Assembly: GCA_910575665.1 (NCBI GenBank)
Contig: CAJTFB010000004.1
Coordinates: 62,001-126,000 of the forward strand
Reading direction: 5' to 3'
Source: Eubacteriaceae bacterium
Lineage (GTDB): Bacteria > Bacillota > Clostridia > Lachnospirales > Lachnospiraceae
Length of the DNA stretch: 64,000 nt
The translations under genes and the position numbers were made by a program. Below are positions 38,615-48,439 of the stretch, one piece after another (position 1 is the stretch's first letter; the number at the start of each line of letters is the position of its first letter). The notes beneath the pieces were generated by a model. That model was not told the origin of the DNA. It searched no databases and saw nothing but the letters and a program-made list of their open reading frames with translations.

Positions 38615-39460
38615 ATGGGAATTAAGACATTTAACCCATATACACCTTCTAGAAGACAGATGACAGGTTCTGATTTCGCGGAGATTACAAAGTCTGCTCC
38701 TGAGAAATCCCTGACGGTGTCCCTGAAGAAAAATGCAGGACGTAATGCCCAGGGAAAGATCACGGTGAGACACCGTGGAGGCGGTTCTAGAAGAAAATAT
38801 AGAATAATTGATTTTAAGAGAAATAAAGACGGAATCCCAGCAACAGTTAAGAGTATCGAGTACGATCCAAACCGTACAGCAAACATTGCACTGATCTGCT
38901 ATGCAGACGGTGAAAAGGCATACATCCTTGCACCAGCAGGACTGAAAGTTGGACAGCAGGTGATGAATGGTGAGACCGCTGAGGCGAGAGTTGGTAACTG
39001 CATGGAGCTTAAAGATATTCCGGTTGGTACACTGGTACACAACATCGAGCTTTATCCGGGACATGGTGGGCAGTTTGTTCGTTCCGCAGGAAACAGCGCA
39101 CAGCTTATGGCAAAGGAAGGAAAATATGCGACACTTCGTATGCCTTCTGGCGAGATGAGAATGGTACCCATCGTATGCCGTGCAACCATCGGACAGGTGG
39201 GAAATGCAGAGCATAACCTGATCAATATCGGTAAAGCAGGACGTAAACGCCATATGGGTATCCGCCCAACCGTTCGTGGATCTGTTATGAACCCGAATGA
39301 CCATCCACACGGTGGTGGAGAAGGTAAGACCGGTATCGGACGCCCAGGTCCATGTACACCTTGGGGCAAGCCTGCACTTGGTCTTAAGACAAGAAAGAAA
39401 AACAAGCAGTCGAATAAGATGATTATCCGTAGAAGAGACGGAAAAGCCCTCGCCAAATAA
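38615..39460 (+). CDS. rplB: 50S ribosomal protein L2
   Basis: Core large-subunit protein needed for subunit joining and peptidyl transfer. 281 residues, ending with the conserved [21 protein letters not shown] segment containing the key His. GAAAGGAG precedes ATG 38615. The spacer to rpsS holds one hairpin (AGCC/GGCT, 39490-39501). Confidence 0.98.
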   Translation: MGIKTFNPYTPSRRQMTGSDFAEITKSAPEKSLTVSLKKNAGRNAQGKITVRHRGGGSRRKYRIIDFKRNKDGIPATVKSIEYDPNRTANIALICYADGEKAYILAPAGLKVGQQVMNGETAEARVGNCMELKDIPVGTLVHNIELYPGHGGQFVRSAGNSAQLMAKEGKYATLRMPSGEMRMVPIVCRATIGQVGNAEHNLINIGKAGRKRHMGIRPTVRGSVMNPNDHPHGGGEGKTGIGRPGPCTPWGKPALGLKTRKKNKQSNKMIIRRRDGKALAK

Positions 39461-39545
39461 TTATCTGGTTATTACAACGTCATGGGTACAGCCATCTGGC
39501 TTGCCCCTGACATATGGGTTTTCTCAATAAAAGGAGGTAAATGAA

Positions 39546-39821
39546 TTGGCTCGTTCATTAAAAAAAGGACCATTCGCTGATGCGCATCTTTTGAAAAAGA
39601 TTGATGCCATGAACGAATCTGGCGATAAACAAGTAATAAAAACCTGGTCACGTCGTTCTACTATCTTCCCTAGCATGGTAGGTCATACCATCGCAGTACA
39701 TGACGGTAGAAAGCATGTTCCTGTATATATTACAGAGGATATGGTAGGTCATAAACTTGGAGAGTTTGTTGCTACCAGAACCTATCGTGGACATGGTAAA
39801 GACGAGAAAAAAGGTCGTTAA
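39546..39821 (+). CDS. rpsS: 30S ribosomal protein S19
   Basis: Small-subunit head protein at the A-site side. 91 residues, [10 protein letters not shown] at the N-terminus and [16 protein letters not shown] near the end. It starts with TTG at 39546, supported by AAAAGGAGG ten bases before; an ATG at 39541 reads into an early stop. A paired-hairpin spacer follows. Confidence 0.97.
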   Translation: MARSLKKGPFADAHLLKKIDAMNESGDKQVIKTWSRRSTIFPSMVGHTIAVHDGRKHVPVYITEDMVGHKLGEFVATRTYRGHGKDEKKGR

Positions 39822-39823
39822 AA

Positions 39824-39867
39824 AAGAATTTCTTTCAGAAATTCTTAGCAAGTTCTTTCAGAGCTTG
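39824..39867. repeat. Paired hairpins between rpsS and rplV
   Basis: AAGAATTTC/GAAATTCTT (39824-39846) and CAAGTTC/GAGCTTG (39849-39867), both with loop TTTCA. Confidence 0.65.
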
Positions 39868-39904
39868 TACCAAATAAGTTCAATTTTGAAAGGAGGTTTC
39901 ATCC

Positions 39905-40291
39905 GTGGCTAAAGGACATAGATCACAGATTAAGAAAGAAAGAAACCAGAATAAAGATACAAGACCATCTGCTAAGCTGTCATACGCTAGAATGTCTGCT
40001 CAGAAAGCAGGATTTGTACTGGATGCGATCCGTGGCAAGGATATACAGACAGCACTTGGTATTTTAGCATACAACCCAAGATATGCATCAGCTGTAATTG
40101 AGAAGCTTTTGAAATCTGCAATTGCAAATGCTGAGAACAATAATGGAATGAATCCGGAAACTCTCTATGTAGAAGAGTGCTTTGCCAACAAAGCAACGAC
40201 AATGAAGAGAATTCGACCAAGAGCTCGTGGTATGGCTTACAGAATCGAAAAGAGAATGTGTCATATTACAGTAGTCTTGAATGAGAGATAG
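39905..40291 (+). CDS. rplV: 50S ribosomal protein L22
   Basis: Exit-tunnel constriction protein where macrolide-resistance changes occur. 128 residues, with [18 protein letters not shown] and the beta-hairpin [19 protein letters not shown] start at 39905 after AAAGGAGG. rpsC begins 16 bases after the stop. Confidence 0.97.
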   Translation: MAKGHRSQIKKERNQNKDTRPSAKLSYARMSAQKAGFVLDAIRGKDIQTALGILAYNPRYASAVIEKLLKSAIANAENNNGMNPETLYVEECFANKATTMKRIRPRARGMAYRIEKRMCHITVVLNER

Positions 40292-40307
40292 TGAAAGGAG
40301 AGTAACA

Positions 40308-40988
40308 ATGGGACAAAAAGTTAATCCTCATGGTTTAAGAGTCGGTGTTATTAAAGACTGGGAGTCCAGATGGTTTGCAGAGCCGGAAGATTTTGCTGAC
40401 AGTCTTGTGGAAGATTATAAAATTCGTGAGTTCCTGAAGAAAAAACTGTATCACGCAGGAATTTCTAAGATCGAGATCGAGAGAACAAGCGAGCGAGTTA
40501 AAGTTATCGTTTATACAGCAAAGCCAGGTGTGGTAATCGGAAAAGGTGGATCTGAGATCGAGAAGCTGAAAGTGGAACTGGCTAAGTTTTCCGAGAAGAA
40601 GATCCTTGTAGATATCAAAGAAGTAAAGAGACCGGACAGCGATGCACAGCTGGTAGCAGAGAATATCGCAGCACAGCTGGAAAACCGTATTTCATTCCGT
40701 CGTGCGATGAAATCTTGCATGGGCAGAGCAATGAAAGCGGGAGCACAGGGTATCAAAACAGCATGTTCTGGACGTCTTGGCGGTGCTGATATGGCTCGTA
40801 CTGAGTTCTACAGCGAAGGAAATATTCCGCTTCAGACACTTCGTGCAGACATTGACTATGGATTTGCAGAAGCGAACACAACCTATGGTAAGATCGGTGT
40901 GAAGACATGGATCTATCATGGAGAAGTACTTCCAACCAAAGGTGAAAAACCAGCCAAGGCTAGTGCAAAGGAAGGGAGCGATAAATAA
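40308..40988 (+). CDS. rpsC: 30S ribosomal protein S3
   Basis: Head protein lining the mRNA entry site, with helicase activity. 226 residues, [20 protein letters not shown] at the N-terminus and a KH domain with [16 protein letters not shown] 40308 is chosen over an upstream in-frame start inside rplV because AAAGGAG fits it. The stop overlaps the rplP start by one base. Confidence 0.98.
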   Translation: MGQKVNPHGLRVGVIKDWESRWFAEPEDFADSLVEDYKIREFLKKKLYHAGISKIEIERTSERVKVIVYTAKPGVVIGKGGSEIEKLKVELAKFSEKKILVDIKEVKRPDSDAQLVAENIAAQLENRISFRRAMKSCMGRAMKAGAQGIKTACSGRLGGADMARTEFYSEGNIPLQTLRADIDYGFAEANTTYGKIGVKTWIYHGEVLPTKGEKPAKASAKEGSDK

Positions 40989-41425
40989 TGTTAATGCCTA
41001 AGAGAGTAAAACGTCGTAAACAGTTTCGTGGTTCTATGAAGGGCAAGGCGCTTCGCGGCAACAAGATCACATATGGTGAATTCGGTATCGTTGCTACTGA
41101 GCCGGCTTGGATTAAGTCCAATCAGATAGAGGCAGCCCGTGTTGCCATGACCCGTTATATCAAGCGTGGTGGTAAAGTCTGGATCAAGATTTTCCCTGAT
41201 AAGCCAGTGACAAAGACTCCTGCCGAGACTCGAATGGGTAAAGGTAAAGGTGCTCTGGAGTACTGGGTAGCTGTAGTTAAGCCAGGACGCGTAATGTTTG
41301 AGATCGCCGGTGTGCCGGAAGAAGTGGCAAGAGAGGCGCTTCGTCTTGCAACACACAAATTGCCGGTTAAATGTAAGATCGTTTCACGCGCAGACTTAGA
41401 AGGAGGTGCGGGCAGTGAAGAGTAA
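40988..41425 (+). CDS. rplP: 50S ribosomal protein L16
   Basis: Organises the A-site tRNA elbow. 145 residues, with the typical [12 protein letters not shown] start and [17 protein letters not shown]. The start overlaps the rpsC stop by one base and the end overlaps rpmC by 11. Confidence 0.98.
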   Translation: MLMPKRVKRRKQFRGSMKGKALRGNKITYGEFGIVATEPAWIKSNQIEAARVAMTRYIKRGGKVWIKIFPDKPVTKTPAETRMGKGKGALEYWVAVVKPGRVMFEIAGVPEEVAREALRLATHKLPVKCKIVSRADLEGGAGSEE

Positions 41426-41624
41426 AGAGTTCATGAATAATTTGAAAGATAAATCACTTGCTGAATTAAATGACGAGTTAGTAGCTGCTAAGAAGGAACT
41501 TTTCAATTTGAGATTCCAGAACGCAACAAACCAACTTGACAATACAAGCAGAATCAAAGAAGTTAGACGCAATATTGCTCGTATTCAGACAGCGATGTCT
41601 TTTGAGCAGAAGGCAGCTAACTAA
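41415..41624 (+). CDS. rpmC: 50S ribosomal protein L29
   Basis: Two-helix protein near the tunnel exit. 69 residues, with [18 protein letters not shown] 41415 is chosen over an earlier in-frame GTG (41406) because AGGAGGTG (41401-41408) is six bases before it and the protein then begins MKSKEF like the family. It overlaps rplP by 11 bases. Confidence 0.95.
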   Translation: MKSKEFMNNLKDKSLAELNDELVAAKKELFNLRFQNATNQLDNTSRIKEVRRNIARIQTAMSFEQKAAN

Positions 41625-41644
41625 ATGGAAAGGAGGATTTTGTT

Positions 41645-41899
41645 GTGGAAAGAAATCTTAGAAAAACTCGTACAGGTAAAGTTGTAAGTAATAAAATGGA
41701 TAAGACAATCGTTGTAGCTGTAGTGGACAACGTAAAACATCCGCTTTATGGAAAAATCGTAAAGAGAACTTATAAATTAAAAGCTCATGACGAGCAGAAT
41801 GAATGTAACATTGGTGACAGAGTAAAGGTTATGGAGACAAGACCGTTGTCCAAGGACAAGAGATGGAGACTTGTTGAGATTATCGAAAAAGCAAAATAA
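41645..41899 (+). CDS. rpsQ: 30S ribosomal protein S17
   Basis: Primary 16S rRNA-binding protein. 84 residues of OB fold, with [19 protein letters not shown] and the C-terminal [17 protein letters not shown] start at 41645 after GGAAAGGAGG. A spacer with two hairpins precedes rplN. Confidence 0.97.
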   Translation: MERNLRKTRTGKVVSNKMDKTIVVAVVDNVKHPLYGKIVKRTYKLKAHDEQNECNIGDRVKVMETRPLSKDKRWRLVEIIEKAK

Positions 41900-41903
41900 A
41901 TCG

Positions 41904-41939
41904 TTTGCTTCAGCAAAATAATTTCGTTATCAGAATAAC
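41904..41939. repeat. Paired hairpins between rpsQ and rplN
   Basis: TTTGC/GCAAA (41904-41917, loop TTCA) and GTTAT/ATAAC (41926-41939, loop CAGA). These are shorter stems than the other pairs but have the same two-hairpin layout. Confidence 0.55.
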
Positions 41940-41959
41940 CTTGAAAGGAGAGTATTGGA

Positions 41960-42328
41960 ATGGTACAGCAGGAAACAAGACTTAAAGTTGCTGATAACAC
42001 AGGTGCCAAAGAATTGCTTTGTATCCGTGTTCTTGGCGGTTCTGTTAGAAGATATGCGGCAGTAGGCGATATTATCGTTGCTACGGTCAAAGATGCAACA
42101 CCAGGTGGAGTTGTTAAAAAAGGAGACGTAGTAAAGGCTGTTGTTGTTCGTACAGTAAAAGAGATCCGTCGTCCAGACGGTTCATATATTCGTTTTGATG
42201 AAAATGCGGCAGTCATCATCAAAGATGACAAGACTCCTAGAGGAACCCGTATTTTTGGACCTGTAGCTAGAGAATTAAGAGACAAACAGTTCATGAAAAT
42301 TGTTTCTTTAGCACCAGAAGTATTATAA
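41960..42328 (+). CDS. rplN: 50S ribosomal protein L14
   Basis: Intersubunit-face protein and site of RsfS binding. 122 residues, starting [20 protein letters not shown], with [10 protein letters not shown]-like sequence ([20 protein letters not shown]) at the end. GAAAGGAG precedes ATG 41960. Confidence 0.98.
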   Translation: MVQQETRLKVADNTGAKELLCIRVLGGSVRRYAAVGDIIVATVKDATPGGVVKKGDVVKAVVVRTVKEIRRPDGSYIRFDENAAVIIKDDKTPRGTRIFGPVARELRDKQFMKIVSLAPEVL

Positions 42329-42343
42329 GGAGGTGTCCCTGAA

Positions 42344-42652
42344 GTGGCAACATCAAAGATCAAAAAAGGTGATACCGTTCGCGTGATCGCCGGTGTAGAT
42401 AAAGGTAAAGAAGGAAAAGTTCTTGAAGTTAAGAATGGAAAAGTGAAGGTTGAAGGCGTAAACATGGTGAAAAAACATGTGAAACCGAACCAGTCAAATG
42501 CAAAGGGCGGAATCGTTGAAGAAGAAGCAGCATTTGACGTATCCAATGTAATGTATGTAGTAGATGGAAAGGTGACGAGAATCGGATTTAAATCTGAGGA
42601 TGGTAAATCGAAAGTACGTTACGCTAAAGCTACTGGCGCAGTGATTGACTAA
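42344..42652 (+). CDS. rplX: 50S ribosomal protein L24
   Basis: Early assembly protein with a KOW motif ([20 protein letters not shown]). 102 residues. GTG start at 42344 after AAGGAGGTG. It lies 15 bases after rplN and 22 before rplE. Confidence 0.97.
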   Translation: MATSKIKKGDTVRVIAGVDKGKEGKVLEVKNGKVKVEGVNMVKKHVKPNQSNAKGGIVEEEAAFDVSNVMYVVDGKVTRIGFKSEDGKSKVRYAKATGAVID

Positions 42653-42674
42653 TGTGAGAGGAGGTACTGTTTAG

Positions 42675-43214
42675 GTGAGTAGATTAAAAGAGACATACTT
42701 GAACGAAATCGTTCCAGGTATGCAGAAAAAATTTGAATATGCAAATGTTATGCAGGTACCAAAGCTCGACAAGGTTGTTATCAACATGGGCGTTGGTGAA
42801 GCAAAAGAGAACTCAAAGGTTTTAGATACAGCGATCAGTGATCTGGAGACGATCACAGGACAGAAAGCTGTTGTGACAAGAGCTAAGAAATCGGTAGCGA
42901 ACTTTAAACTTCGTGAAGGCCAGCCGATCGGATGCAAGGTAACCCTTCGCGGAGAGAAAATGTATGAATTTGTGGATCGTCTGATTAACCTCGCGCTTCC
43001 GCGTGTACGTGACTTCAGAGGTGTGAATCCAAATGCCTTTGATGGTCGTGGAAATTATGCATTGGGAATCAAAGAGCAGTTGATTTTCCCGGAAATCGAG
43101 TATGATAAAGTAGATAAGGTAAGAGGTATGGATGTTATCTTTGTTACTACCGCTCATACCGATGAAGAAGCACGTGAATTGTTGGCACAGTTTGGTATGC
43201 CGTTCAAGAAATAG
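42675..43214 (+). CDS. rplE: 50S ribosomal protein L5
   Basis: 5S rRNA-binding protein of the central protuberance. 179 residues, with [20 protein letters not shown] and [19 protein letters not shown] start at 42675 after GAGGAGG. Confidence 0.98.
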   Translation: MSRLKETYLNEIVPGMQKKFEYANVMQVPKLDKVVINMGVGEAKENSKVLDTAISDLETITGQKAVVTRAKKSVANFKLREGQPIGCKVTLRGEKMYEFVDRLINLALPRVRDFRGVNPNAFDGRGNYALGIKEQLIFPEIEYDKVDKVRGMDVIFVTTAHTDEEARELLAQFGMPFKK

Positions 43215-43230
43215 TTAGGAGGGGTTTTTC

Positions 43231-43416
43231 ATGGCTAAAAAGTCTTTGAAGATTAAGCAGCAGCGTCCGGCTAAATTCTCCACTAGAGAGTACAGCCGTT
43301 GTAAGATCTGTGGTCGTCCACATGCTTACCTGAGAAAATATGGAATTTGCCGAATCTGCTTCCGTGAGTTAGCATACAAAGGCCAGATTCCAGGTGTAAA
43401 AAAAGCAAGCTGGTAA
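43231..43416 (+). CDS. rpsZ: 30S ribosomal protein S14, zinc-binding type
   Basis: Short, zinc-containing S14 typical of Gram-positives. 61 residues, with four cysteines in [26 protein letters not shown] precedes ATG 43231. Zinc-dependent S14 often has a zinc-free paralogue elsewhere; none is seen here. Confidence 0.98.
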   Translation: MAKKSLKIKQQRPAKFSTREYSRCKICGRPHAYLRKYGICRICFRELAYKGQIPGVKKASW

Positions 43417-43479
43417 GAGTAAGTAGTTTCACCCATAGAGTGGACACGTATTAGCAAGTTGATTAAGGAGGAAAATCAA

Positions 43480-43881
43480 ATGACAATGAGCGATCCTATT
43501 GCAGATATGCTTACAAGAATCCGTAATGCGAATACGGCAAAGCATGATACAGTAGATATTCCTGCTTCCAAAATGAAGACTGCCATCGCAGAGATTCTTT
43601 TGAAGGAAGGGTATATTAAGAAATTTGAAATCATTGAGGTAGATGGATTCAAATCAATCCATATCACTTTGAAATATGGTAAAGATAAGAACGAAAAGAT
43701 CATCTCTGGTTTGAAGAGAATCTCCAAACCGGGACTTCGCGTGTATGCCAACGCAACAGAGCTTCCAAAGGTTCTCGGCGGACTTGGTATCGCAATCGTT
43801 TCAACAAACAAAGGTGTTTTGACTGACAAAGAGGCTCGTAAGCTGAATGTCGGCGGAGAAGTTTTAGCATTCGTGTGGTGA
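43480..43881 (+). CDS. rpsH: 30S ribosomal protein S8
   Basis: Primary 16S rRNA-binding protein; in E. coli the spc operon repressor. 133 residues, with [14 protein letters not shown] and [12 protein letters not shown] at the end. ATG 43480 is chosen over an upstream in-frame start because AAGGAGG fits it. A 269-base spacer packed with hairpins follows. Confidence 0.98.
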   Translation: MTMSDPIADMLTRIRNANTAKHDTVDIPASKMKTAIAEILLKEGYIKKFEIIEVDGFKSIHITLKYGKDKNEKIISGLKRISKPGLRVYANATELPKVLGGLGIAIVSTNKGVLTDKEARKLNVGGEVLAFVW

Positions 43882-43903
43882 TAGCGCGAAAACAATGAGC
43901 CAG

Positions 43904-44090
43904 GCGTGCGAAGCACGCAGTGGACATTAAATATTTTGATTGAGCTTGCTCAAAGAAAAATATTTATGGACACGGGGATGCGCGGGAGCGCATCTGGCGA
44001 ATGTCCGCGTGCAGATTGCCGAGCGCAGCGAGGCAAGATGCTATAGTCTCGACTTCGTCGAGCCATTGCATGTTTGCAAAAGCAGCAAAC
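43904..44090. repeat. Hairpin cluster between rpsH and rplF
   Basis: Six stems in 187 bases: GCGTGC/GCACGC (43904-43918), a two-part stem AAATATTTT plus TTGAGC (43929-43965), GATGCGC/GCGCATC (43977-43994), TTGCC/GGCAA (44016-44036), CTCGAC/GTCGAG (44048-44062) and GTTTGC/GCAAAC (44072-44090). GGACATT (43922-43928) and the first GCACGC can also pair with AATGTCC and GCGTGC at 44000-44012, closing a branched fold. No gene is seen in the gap. Confidence 0.75.
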
Positions 44091-44150
44091 TTGAAATTGG
44101 AATATAGAAAGCAACAATCAACCTAGTAAAAATATAGGAGGTACGGCAAG

Positions 44151-44693
44151 ATGTCACGAATTGGAAGATTGCCTATCGCGGTACCTGCAGGTGTAACTGT
44201 AGATATTGCAGAAAATAATAAGGTGACAGTAAAAGGACCAAAGGGAACACTTGAGAGGGTATTACCTGCGGAAATGAAAATTGAGAAGGATGGAGAAGAG
44301 ATCAAAGTTTCCCGTCCAAACGATCTGAAAAAGATGAAATCCCTGCATGGTTTAACAAGAACTCTGATCAATAATATGATCATTGGTGTAACAGAGGGCT
44401 ATACAAAAGAGCTCGAAGTAAACGGAGTTGGATATAGAGCTGCAAAACAGGGTAAGAAACTGGTATTATCTCTTGGATACTCACATCCAGTAGAAATGGA
44501 AGATCCAGAAGGATTGGAAGTTACTGTGGATGGTCAGAACAAGATTATCGTTAAGGGAATAGATAAAGAAAAAGTTGGCCAGTACGCTGCTGAGATCAGA
44601 GAGAAGAGAGCACCGGAGCCGTATAAGGGCAAGGGTATCAAGTACTCTGATGAAGTGATTCGGCGTAAAGTTGGTAAGACTGGTAAGAAATAA
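44151..44693 (+). CDS. rplF: 50S ribosomal protein L6
   Basis: Protein near the GTPase-associated centre. 180 residues with two similar domains, [15 protein letters not shown] at the start and the C-terminal signature [25 protein letters not shown] precedes ATG 44151. The hairpin cluster separates it from rpsH. Confidence 0.98.
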   Translation: MSRIGRLPIAVPAGVTVDIAENNKVTVKGPKGTLERVLPAEMKIEKDGEEIKVSRPNDLKKMKSLHGLTRTLINNMIIGVTEGYTKELEVNGVGYRAAKQGKKLVLSLGYSHPVEMEDPEGLEVTVDGQNKIIVKGIDKEKVGQYAAEIREKRAPEPYKGKGIKYSDEVIRRKVGKTGKK

Positions 44694-44710
44694 GAAAGGA
44701 GTAAATAAGA

Positions 44711-45079
44711 ATGGTTAGTAAAGTAAATAGAAGCGACGTTCGCAGAAACAAACATAGAAGATTACGTAGCCGTTTGTCTGGAACTCCTGAGAGACCACGT
44801 TTGGCAGTATTCCGTAGCAACAATCATATGTATGCCCAGATCATCGATGATGTGGCAGGCAACACGATTGTTTCTGCATCTACTCTTCAGGGTGATGTGA
44901 AGGAAGGCCTTGATAAGACAAATAATGTAGAAGCTGCTACAAAGTTGGGTGCTGTTATCGCTAAGAAAGCATTGGATAATGGTATCAAAGAAGTAGTATT
45001 TGACCGTGGCGGTTATATTTATCAGGGTAAAGTAAAAGCGTTAGCAGATGCAGCAAGAGAAGCTGGTCTGGAATTCTAA
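44711..45079 (+). CDS. rplR: 50S ribosomal protein L18
   Basis: 5S rRNA-binding protein. 122 residues, with [20 protein letters not shown] and [28 protein letters not shown] precedes ATG 44711. rpsE begins 16 bases after its stop. Confidence 0.98.
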   Translation: MVSKVNRSDVRRNKHRRLRSRLSGTPERPRLAVFRSNNHMYAQIIDDVAGNTIVSASTLQGDVKEGLDKTNNVEAATKLGAVIAKKALDNGIKEVVFDRGGYIYQGKVKALADAAREAGLEF

Positions 45080-45095
45080 GCAAGGAGGAAAACTC

Positions 45096-45605
45096 ATGAA
45101 ACGTGAAATTATTGATGCTAGTCAGTTTGAATTAGAAGAAAAAGTAGTATCAATTAAACGTGTAACCAAAGTTGTTAAGGGTGGCCGTAACTTCCGTTTT
45201 ACTGCTCTTGTAGTAGTTGGCGACGGCAACGGACATGTTGGTGCAGGTTTAGGAAAAGCAACGGAAATCCCGGAAGCAATCCGCAAAGGCAAAGAAGATG
45301 CTATGAAGAAATTGGTTAAGGTACCGATTGATGAAAACGGAAGTATTCCACATGATTATATAGGTAAGTTTGGCAGTGCTGAGGTTCTTATGAAGAAGTC
45401 CCCAGAAGGTACCGGAATCATCGCGGGTGGTCCTGCTCGTTCTGTATTGGAGCTTGCTGGATTTAAAAATATCCGTACAAAGTCTCTTGGTTCCCGAAAC
45501 AAGCAGAATGTTGTGCTTGCAACGATCGCTGGCTTAAATGAACTTAAGACACCGGAAGAAGTAGCTAAACTCCGCGGACTTTCCGTAGAAGAAGTTTTAG
45601 GTTAG
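45096..45605 (+). CDS. rpsE: 30S ribosomal protein S5
   Basis: Decoding-fidelity protein where spectinomycin-resistance and ram changes map. 169 residues, with [20 protein letters not shown] and the C-terminal [12 protein letters not shown] 45096 is chosen over an upstream in-frame start inside rplR because AAGGAGG fits it. Confidence 0.97.
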   Translation: MKREIIDASQFELEEKVVSIKRVTKVVKGGRNFRFTALVVVGDGNGHVGAGLGKATEIPEAIRKGKEDAMKKLVKVPIDENGSIPHDYIGKFGSAEVLMKKSPEGTGIIAGGPARSVLELAGFKNIRTKSLGSRNKQNVVLATIAGLNELKTPEEVAKLRGLSVEEVLG

Positions 45606-45618
45606 GAGGGACTTTTCG

Positions 45619-45801
45619 ATGGCAGATAAATTAAAAATCACGTTAGTAAAGTCTACAATTGGTGCCATTCCAAAGCACAGAAAGACAGTGGAGGCTCTTG
45701 GTCTCCGGAAACTGAATAAAACGGTTGAGATGCCGGATAATTCAGCTGTCAGAGGAATGATTCAGCAAGTGAGACACTTAATAAAAGTTGAAGAAATCTA
45801 A
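45619..45801 (+). CDS. rpmD: 50S ribosomal protein L30
   Basis: Small alpha/beta protein of 60 residues, with KITLVKSTIGAIPKHRKTVE and the GMIQQVRHLIKVEE end. AGGAGG precedes ATG 45619. It lies 13 bases after rpsE. Confidence 0.97.
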   Translation: MADKLKITLVKSTIGAIPKHRKTVEALGLRKLNKTVEMPDNSAVRGMIQQVRHLIKVEEI

Positions 45802-45822
45802 TTAACAAGGAGGTGGCAAACC

Positions 45823-46263
45823 ATGAATTTATCAGAATTGAAGCCTGCAGCTGGTTCCAAGCAAAGCAACGAATTCCGTCGCGGACGTGGACACGGTTCA
45901 GGAAATGGCAAAACCGCTGGTAAGGGTCATAAAGGACAGAAAGCTCGTTCTGGAGCACCTAGACCAGGTTTTGAAGGTGGTCAGTTACCATTATACAGAA
46001 GATTGCCGAAGAGAGGATTCACAAATATAAACAGCAAAGATATTGTTGCTATTGGTCTGGAGCGCCTGAATGTATTTGAAGACGGAGCCGAGGTAACAGT
46101 AGAAACTCTTATGGAAAAAGGCATTGTTAAAAATCCTAAGGATGGAGTTAAAATTCTTGGAAATGGAGAATTAACCAAAAAGCTTGATGTGAAAGTAAAT
46201 GCATTCAGCAAGAGTGCGGTAGAGAAAATTCAGGCAGTTGGTGGAAAAGCTGAGGTGATCTAA
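45823..46263 (+). CDS. rplO: 50S ribosomal protein L15
   Basis: Late-assembly protein of 146 residues. The basic Gly-rich N-terminal half ([20 protein letters not shown]) winds through 23S rRNA; the C-terminal half is globular. AAGGAGG precedes ATG 45823. The stop overlaps the secY start by one base. Confidence 0.98.
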   Translation: MNLSELKPAAGSKQSNEFRRGRGHGSGNGKTAGKGHKGQKARSGAPRPGFEGGQLPLYRRLPKRGFTNINSKDIVAIGLERLNVFEDGAEVTVETLMEKGIVKNPKDGVKILGNGELTKKLDVKVNAFSKSAVEKIQAVGGKAEVI

Positions 46264-47597
46264 TGCTTGAAACGATAAAAAATGCGTTTAAGACAAAAGA
46301 GATCCGTAATAAACTTTTGTTTGTTTTTATGGGGCTTATTGTTGTACGTATTGGGTGTAATATTCCGATTCCGGGTGTAAATACTGCTGTTATCCAGAAT
46401 TTGTTTAACAACAACCAGGCACTCGGTTTCCTGGATGTTATGACTGGTGGTTCCTTTACAAGAATGTCTATTTTTGCACTGAACATTACACCATATATCA
46501 CAGCATCCATTATCATTCAGCTTCTTACCATCGCGATCCCCCGCCTGGAGGAGATGCAGAAGGATGGCGAGGATGGAAGGAAAAAGCTCAATGAATATAC
46601 GAGATATCTTTCCATTGTGCTGGCAATTATAGAAGGTGTGGCTATCATCATTGGGTTCCGTAATCAGAGGCTGTTTACGGAAGAAGGCTATACACCGGTT
46701 ATCATCGCAGTAGTAGCACTGACAGCTGGAGCAGCATTCCTTATGTGGCTGGGAGAGCAGATTACAGAGAAGGGAATTGGAAATGGTATTTCCATTATCC
46801 TGTTGATTAACATTGTGGCACGTATTCCTAGTGACCTGATCACACTGTATAATCAGTTTGTAAAGGGCGCAGGAAATGTTACCAATGCAGTCCTTGCTGC
46901 GGTTATCATTCTTGCAATTATTATAGCGATGTTCTTATTTATCGTATTGCTTCAAGATGGAGAGAGAAAGATTCCAGTTCAGTATGCTAAGAAAATGCAG
47001 GGACGGAAGATGTTTGGCGGACAGTCAAGCCATATTCCTTTGAAGGTGAATACGGCAGGAGTTATCCCGGTTATCTTTGCCAGTTCCATGCTACAGCTTC
47101 CGGTTGTTATCGCCAGTTTTGCAGGTATTCAGCCGGCATCTGGTGACGGTGCCAGCTTAATCCAGAAGCTGATCAAGGTATGTAACCAGAGCAGCTGGTG
47201 TAACATCACATCCTGGGGAGAGTTTAAGTATTCATTGGGATTACTGGTATATATTGCCCTTGTGATCTTCTTTGCATATTTCTACACCTCAGTAACCTTT
47301 AATCCCCTTGAGATTTCCAACAACATGAAAAAGCAGGGTGGATTCATACCAGGTATCCGGCCGGGCAAACCAACCACCGAATATTTGAACAATGTGCTGA
47401 ATAGTATCATCTTTATCGGCGCAGTGGCAATGGTTATTGTGTGTGTTCTTCCGATCGTATTCTCAGGTGTTTTTGGTGCTAATGTATCCTTTACGGGTAC
47501 CTCTCTGATCATTATCGTAGGTGTTGTGATCGAGACACTGAAACAGTTAGAATCCCAATTGCTGGTACGAAACTACAAGGGATTTTTGGGGAACTGA
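46263..47597 (+). CDS. secY: Preprotein translocase subunit SecY
   Basis: Channel subunit of the Sec translocon. 444 residues and about ten membrane helices; recognisable segments are RIGCNIPIPGVNT, the plug-region FTRMSIFALNITPYI, QYAKKMQGRKM in a cytoplasmic loop and NNMKKQGGFIPGIRPGK before the last helices. The start overlaps the rplO stop by one base. A long hairpin separates it from adk. Confidence 0.98.
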   Translation: MLETIKNAFKTKEIRNKLLFVFMGLIVVRIGCNIPIPGVNTAVIQNLFNNNQALGFLDVMTGGSFTRMSIFALNITPYITASIIIQLLTIAIPRLEEMQKDGEDGRKKLNEYTRYLSIVLAIIEGVAIIIGFRNQRLFTEEGYTPVIIAVVALTAGAAFLMWLGEQITEKGIGNGISIILLINIVARIPSDLITLYNQFVKGAGNVTNAVLAAVIILAIIIAMFLFIVLLQDGERKIPVQYAKKMQGRKMFGGQSSHIPLKVNTAGVIPVIFASSMLQLPVVIASFAGIQPASGDGASLIQKLIKVCNQSSWCNITSWGEFKYSLGLLVYIALVIFFAYFYTSVTFNPLEISNNMKKQGGFIPGIRPGKPTTEYLNNVLNSIIFIGAVAMVIVCVLPIVFSGVFGANVSFTGTSLIIIVGVVIETLKQLESQLLVRNYKGFLGN

Positions 47598-47625
47598 GTT
47601 TACAAAAATCGACGCAATATATTTT

Positions 47626-47690
47626 AAAAGGGGATCAGCCAGCGAAAAATCATTCTTGTTTTTTCGTGTGGCTGCTTACCCCTTTTTATA
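47626..47690 (+). terminator. Long hairpin between secY and adk
   Basis: AAAAGGGG/CCCCTTTT with inner AGCCA/TGGCT and CGAAAAA/TTTTTCG stems, followed by a T-run. It looks like an intrinsic terminator, but essential genes adk, map and infA lie downstream without an obvious new promoter, so it may be a partial terminator. Confidence 0.7.
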
Positions 47691-47723
47691 AAAATAAAAG
47701 AAAAAAGAAAGGCAGGTTTCTTT

Positions 47724-48371
47724 ATGAAGATAGTTATGCTTGGAGCTCCGGGTGCCGGCAAAGGTACTCAGGCAAAGAAGATTTCTGAAAAATACGGTAT
47801 TCCGCATATTTCCACGGGGGACATATTCCGTGCCAATATCAAAGAGAATACCGAGCTTGGCCAGAAGGCGAAAACCTACATGGATCAGGGACTTTTGGTG
47901 CCGGATGAACTGGTAGTGGATCTGGTGGTAGACCGTCTGGCTCAGGATGACGCAAAGAAAGGTTATGTTCTGGACGGTTTCCCAAGGACCATTCCACAGG
48001 CAGAGGCTTTGACAGAGGCGCTGGCTAAGATTGGTGAGAAGATGGACTTTGCCATCAATGTTGAGGTTCCCGATGAAAATATTATCCGTAGAATGTCAGG
48101 AAGACGTGCATGTGTAGCATGTGGTGGAACATATCATATTAAGTATAACCCGACCCAGAAAGAAGGCGTCTGCGATGCCTGTGGAGGTGAGCTGATCCTT
48201 CGTGACGACGATAAACCAGAGACCGTGAAACAGCGTCTGGAAGTATATCATAACCAGACTCAGCCTTTGATCGACTATTATAATAAAGAAGGAATCTTGA
48301 AAGAAGTAGATGGAACGGTTGACCTTCAGGATGTATTTGACGCCATTGTGAAGATTCTGGAAACAAAGTAA
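47724..48371 (+). CDS. adk: Adenylate kinase
   Basis: Interconverts AMP, ADP and ATP. 215 residues, long form, with the P-loop GAPGAGKGT (7-15), DGFPRT and a zinc-binding lid with four cysteines (CVACGGTYH and CDACGG), typical of Gram-positives. GAAAGGCAGG precedes ATG 47724. It lies in the common secY-adk-map order. Confidence 0.98.
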   Translation: MKIVMLGAPGAGKGTQAKKISEKYGIPHISTGDIFRANIKENTELGQKAKTYMDQGLLVPDELVVDLVVDRLAQDDAKKGYVLDGFPRTIPQAEALTEALAKIGEKMDFAINVEVPDENIIRRMSGRRACVACGGTYHIKYNPTQKEGVCDACGGELILRDDDKPETVKQRLEVYHNQTQPLIDYYNKEGILKEVDGTVDLQDVFDAIVKILETK

Positions 48372-48439
48372 TTGTATGATAAAGCGAAATGCCGGATATC
48401 CAGGAGGTCATGCTTTAGAATGCAGAAATGGAGATTGTC

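Noticed and set aside
41785-42546. A 253-codon minus-strand frame across rplN and rplX.
   Set aside because: It is antisense to two certain ribosomal genes and spans their spacer. It is a codon-bias artefact.
43894-43929. An 11-codon frame in the rpsH-rplF spacer.
   Set aside because: No ribosome site; the sequence is explained by the hairpin arms.
48402-48415. AGGAGG followed by ATG-CTT-TAG before map, as a leader peptide.
   Set aside because: The spacing of two bases is too short for initiation and the frame is two codons long.
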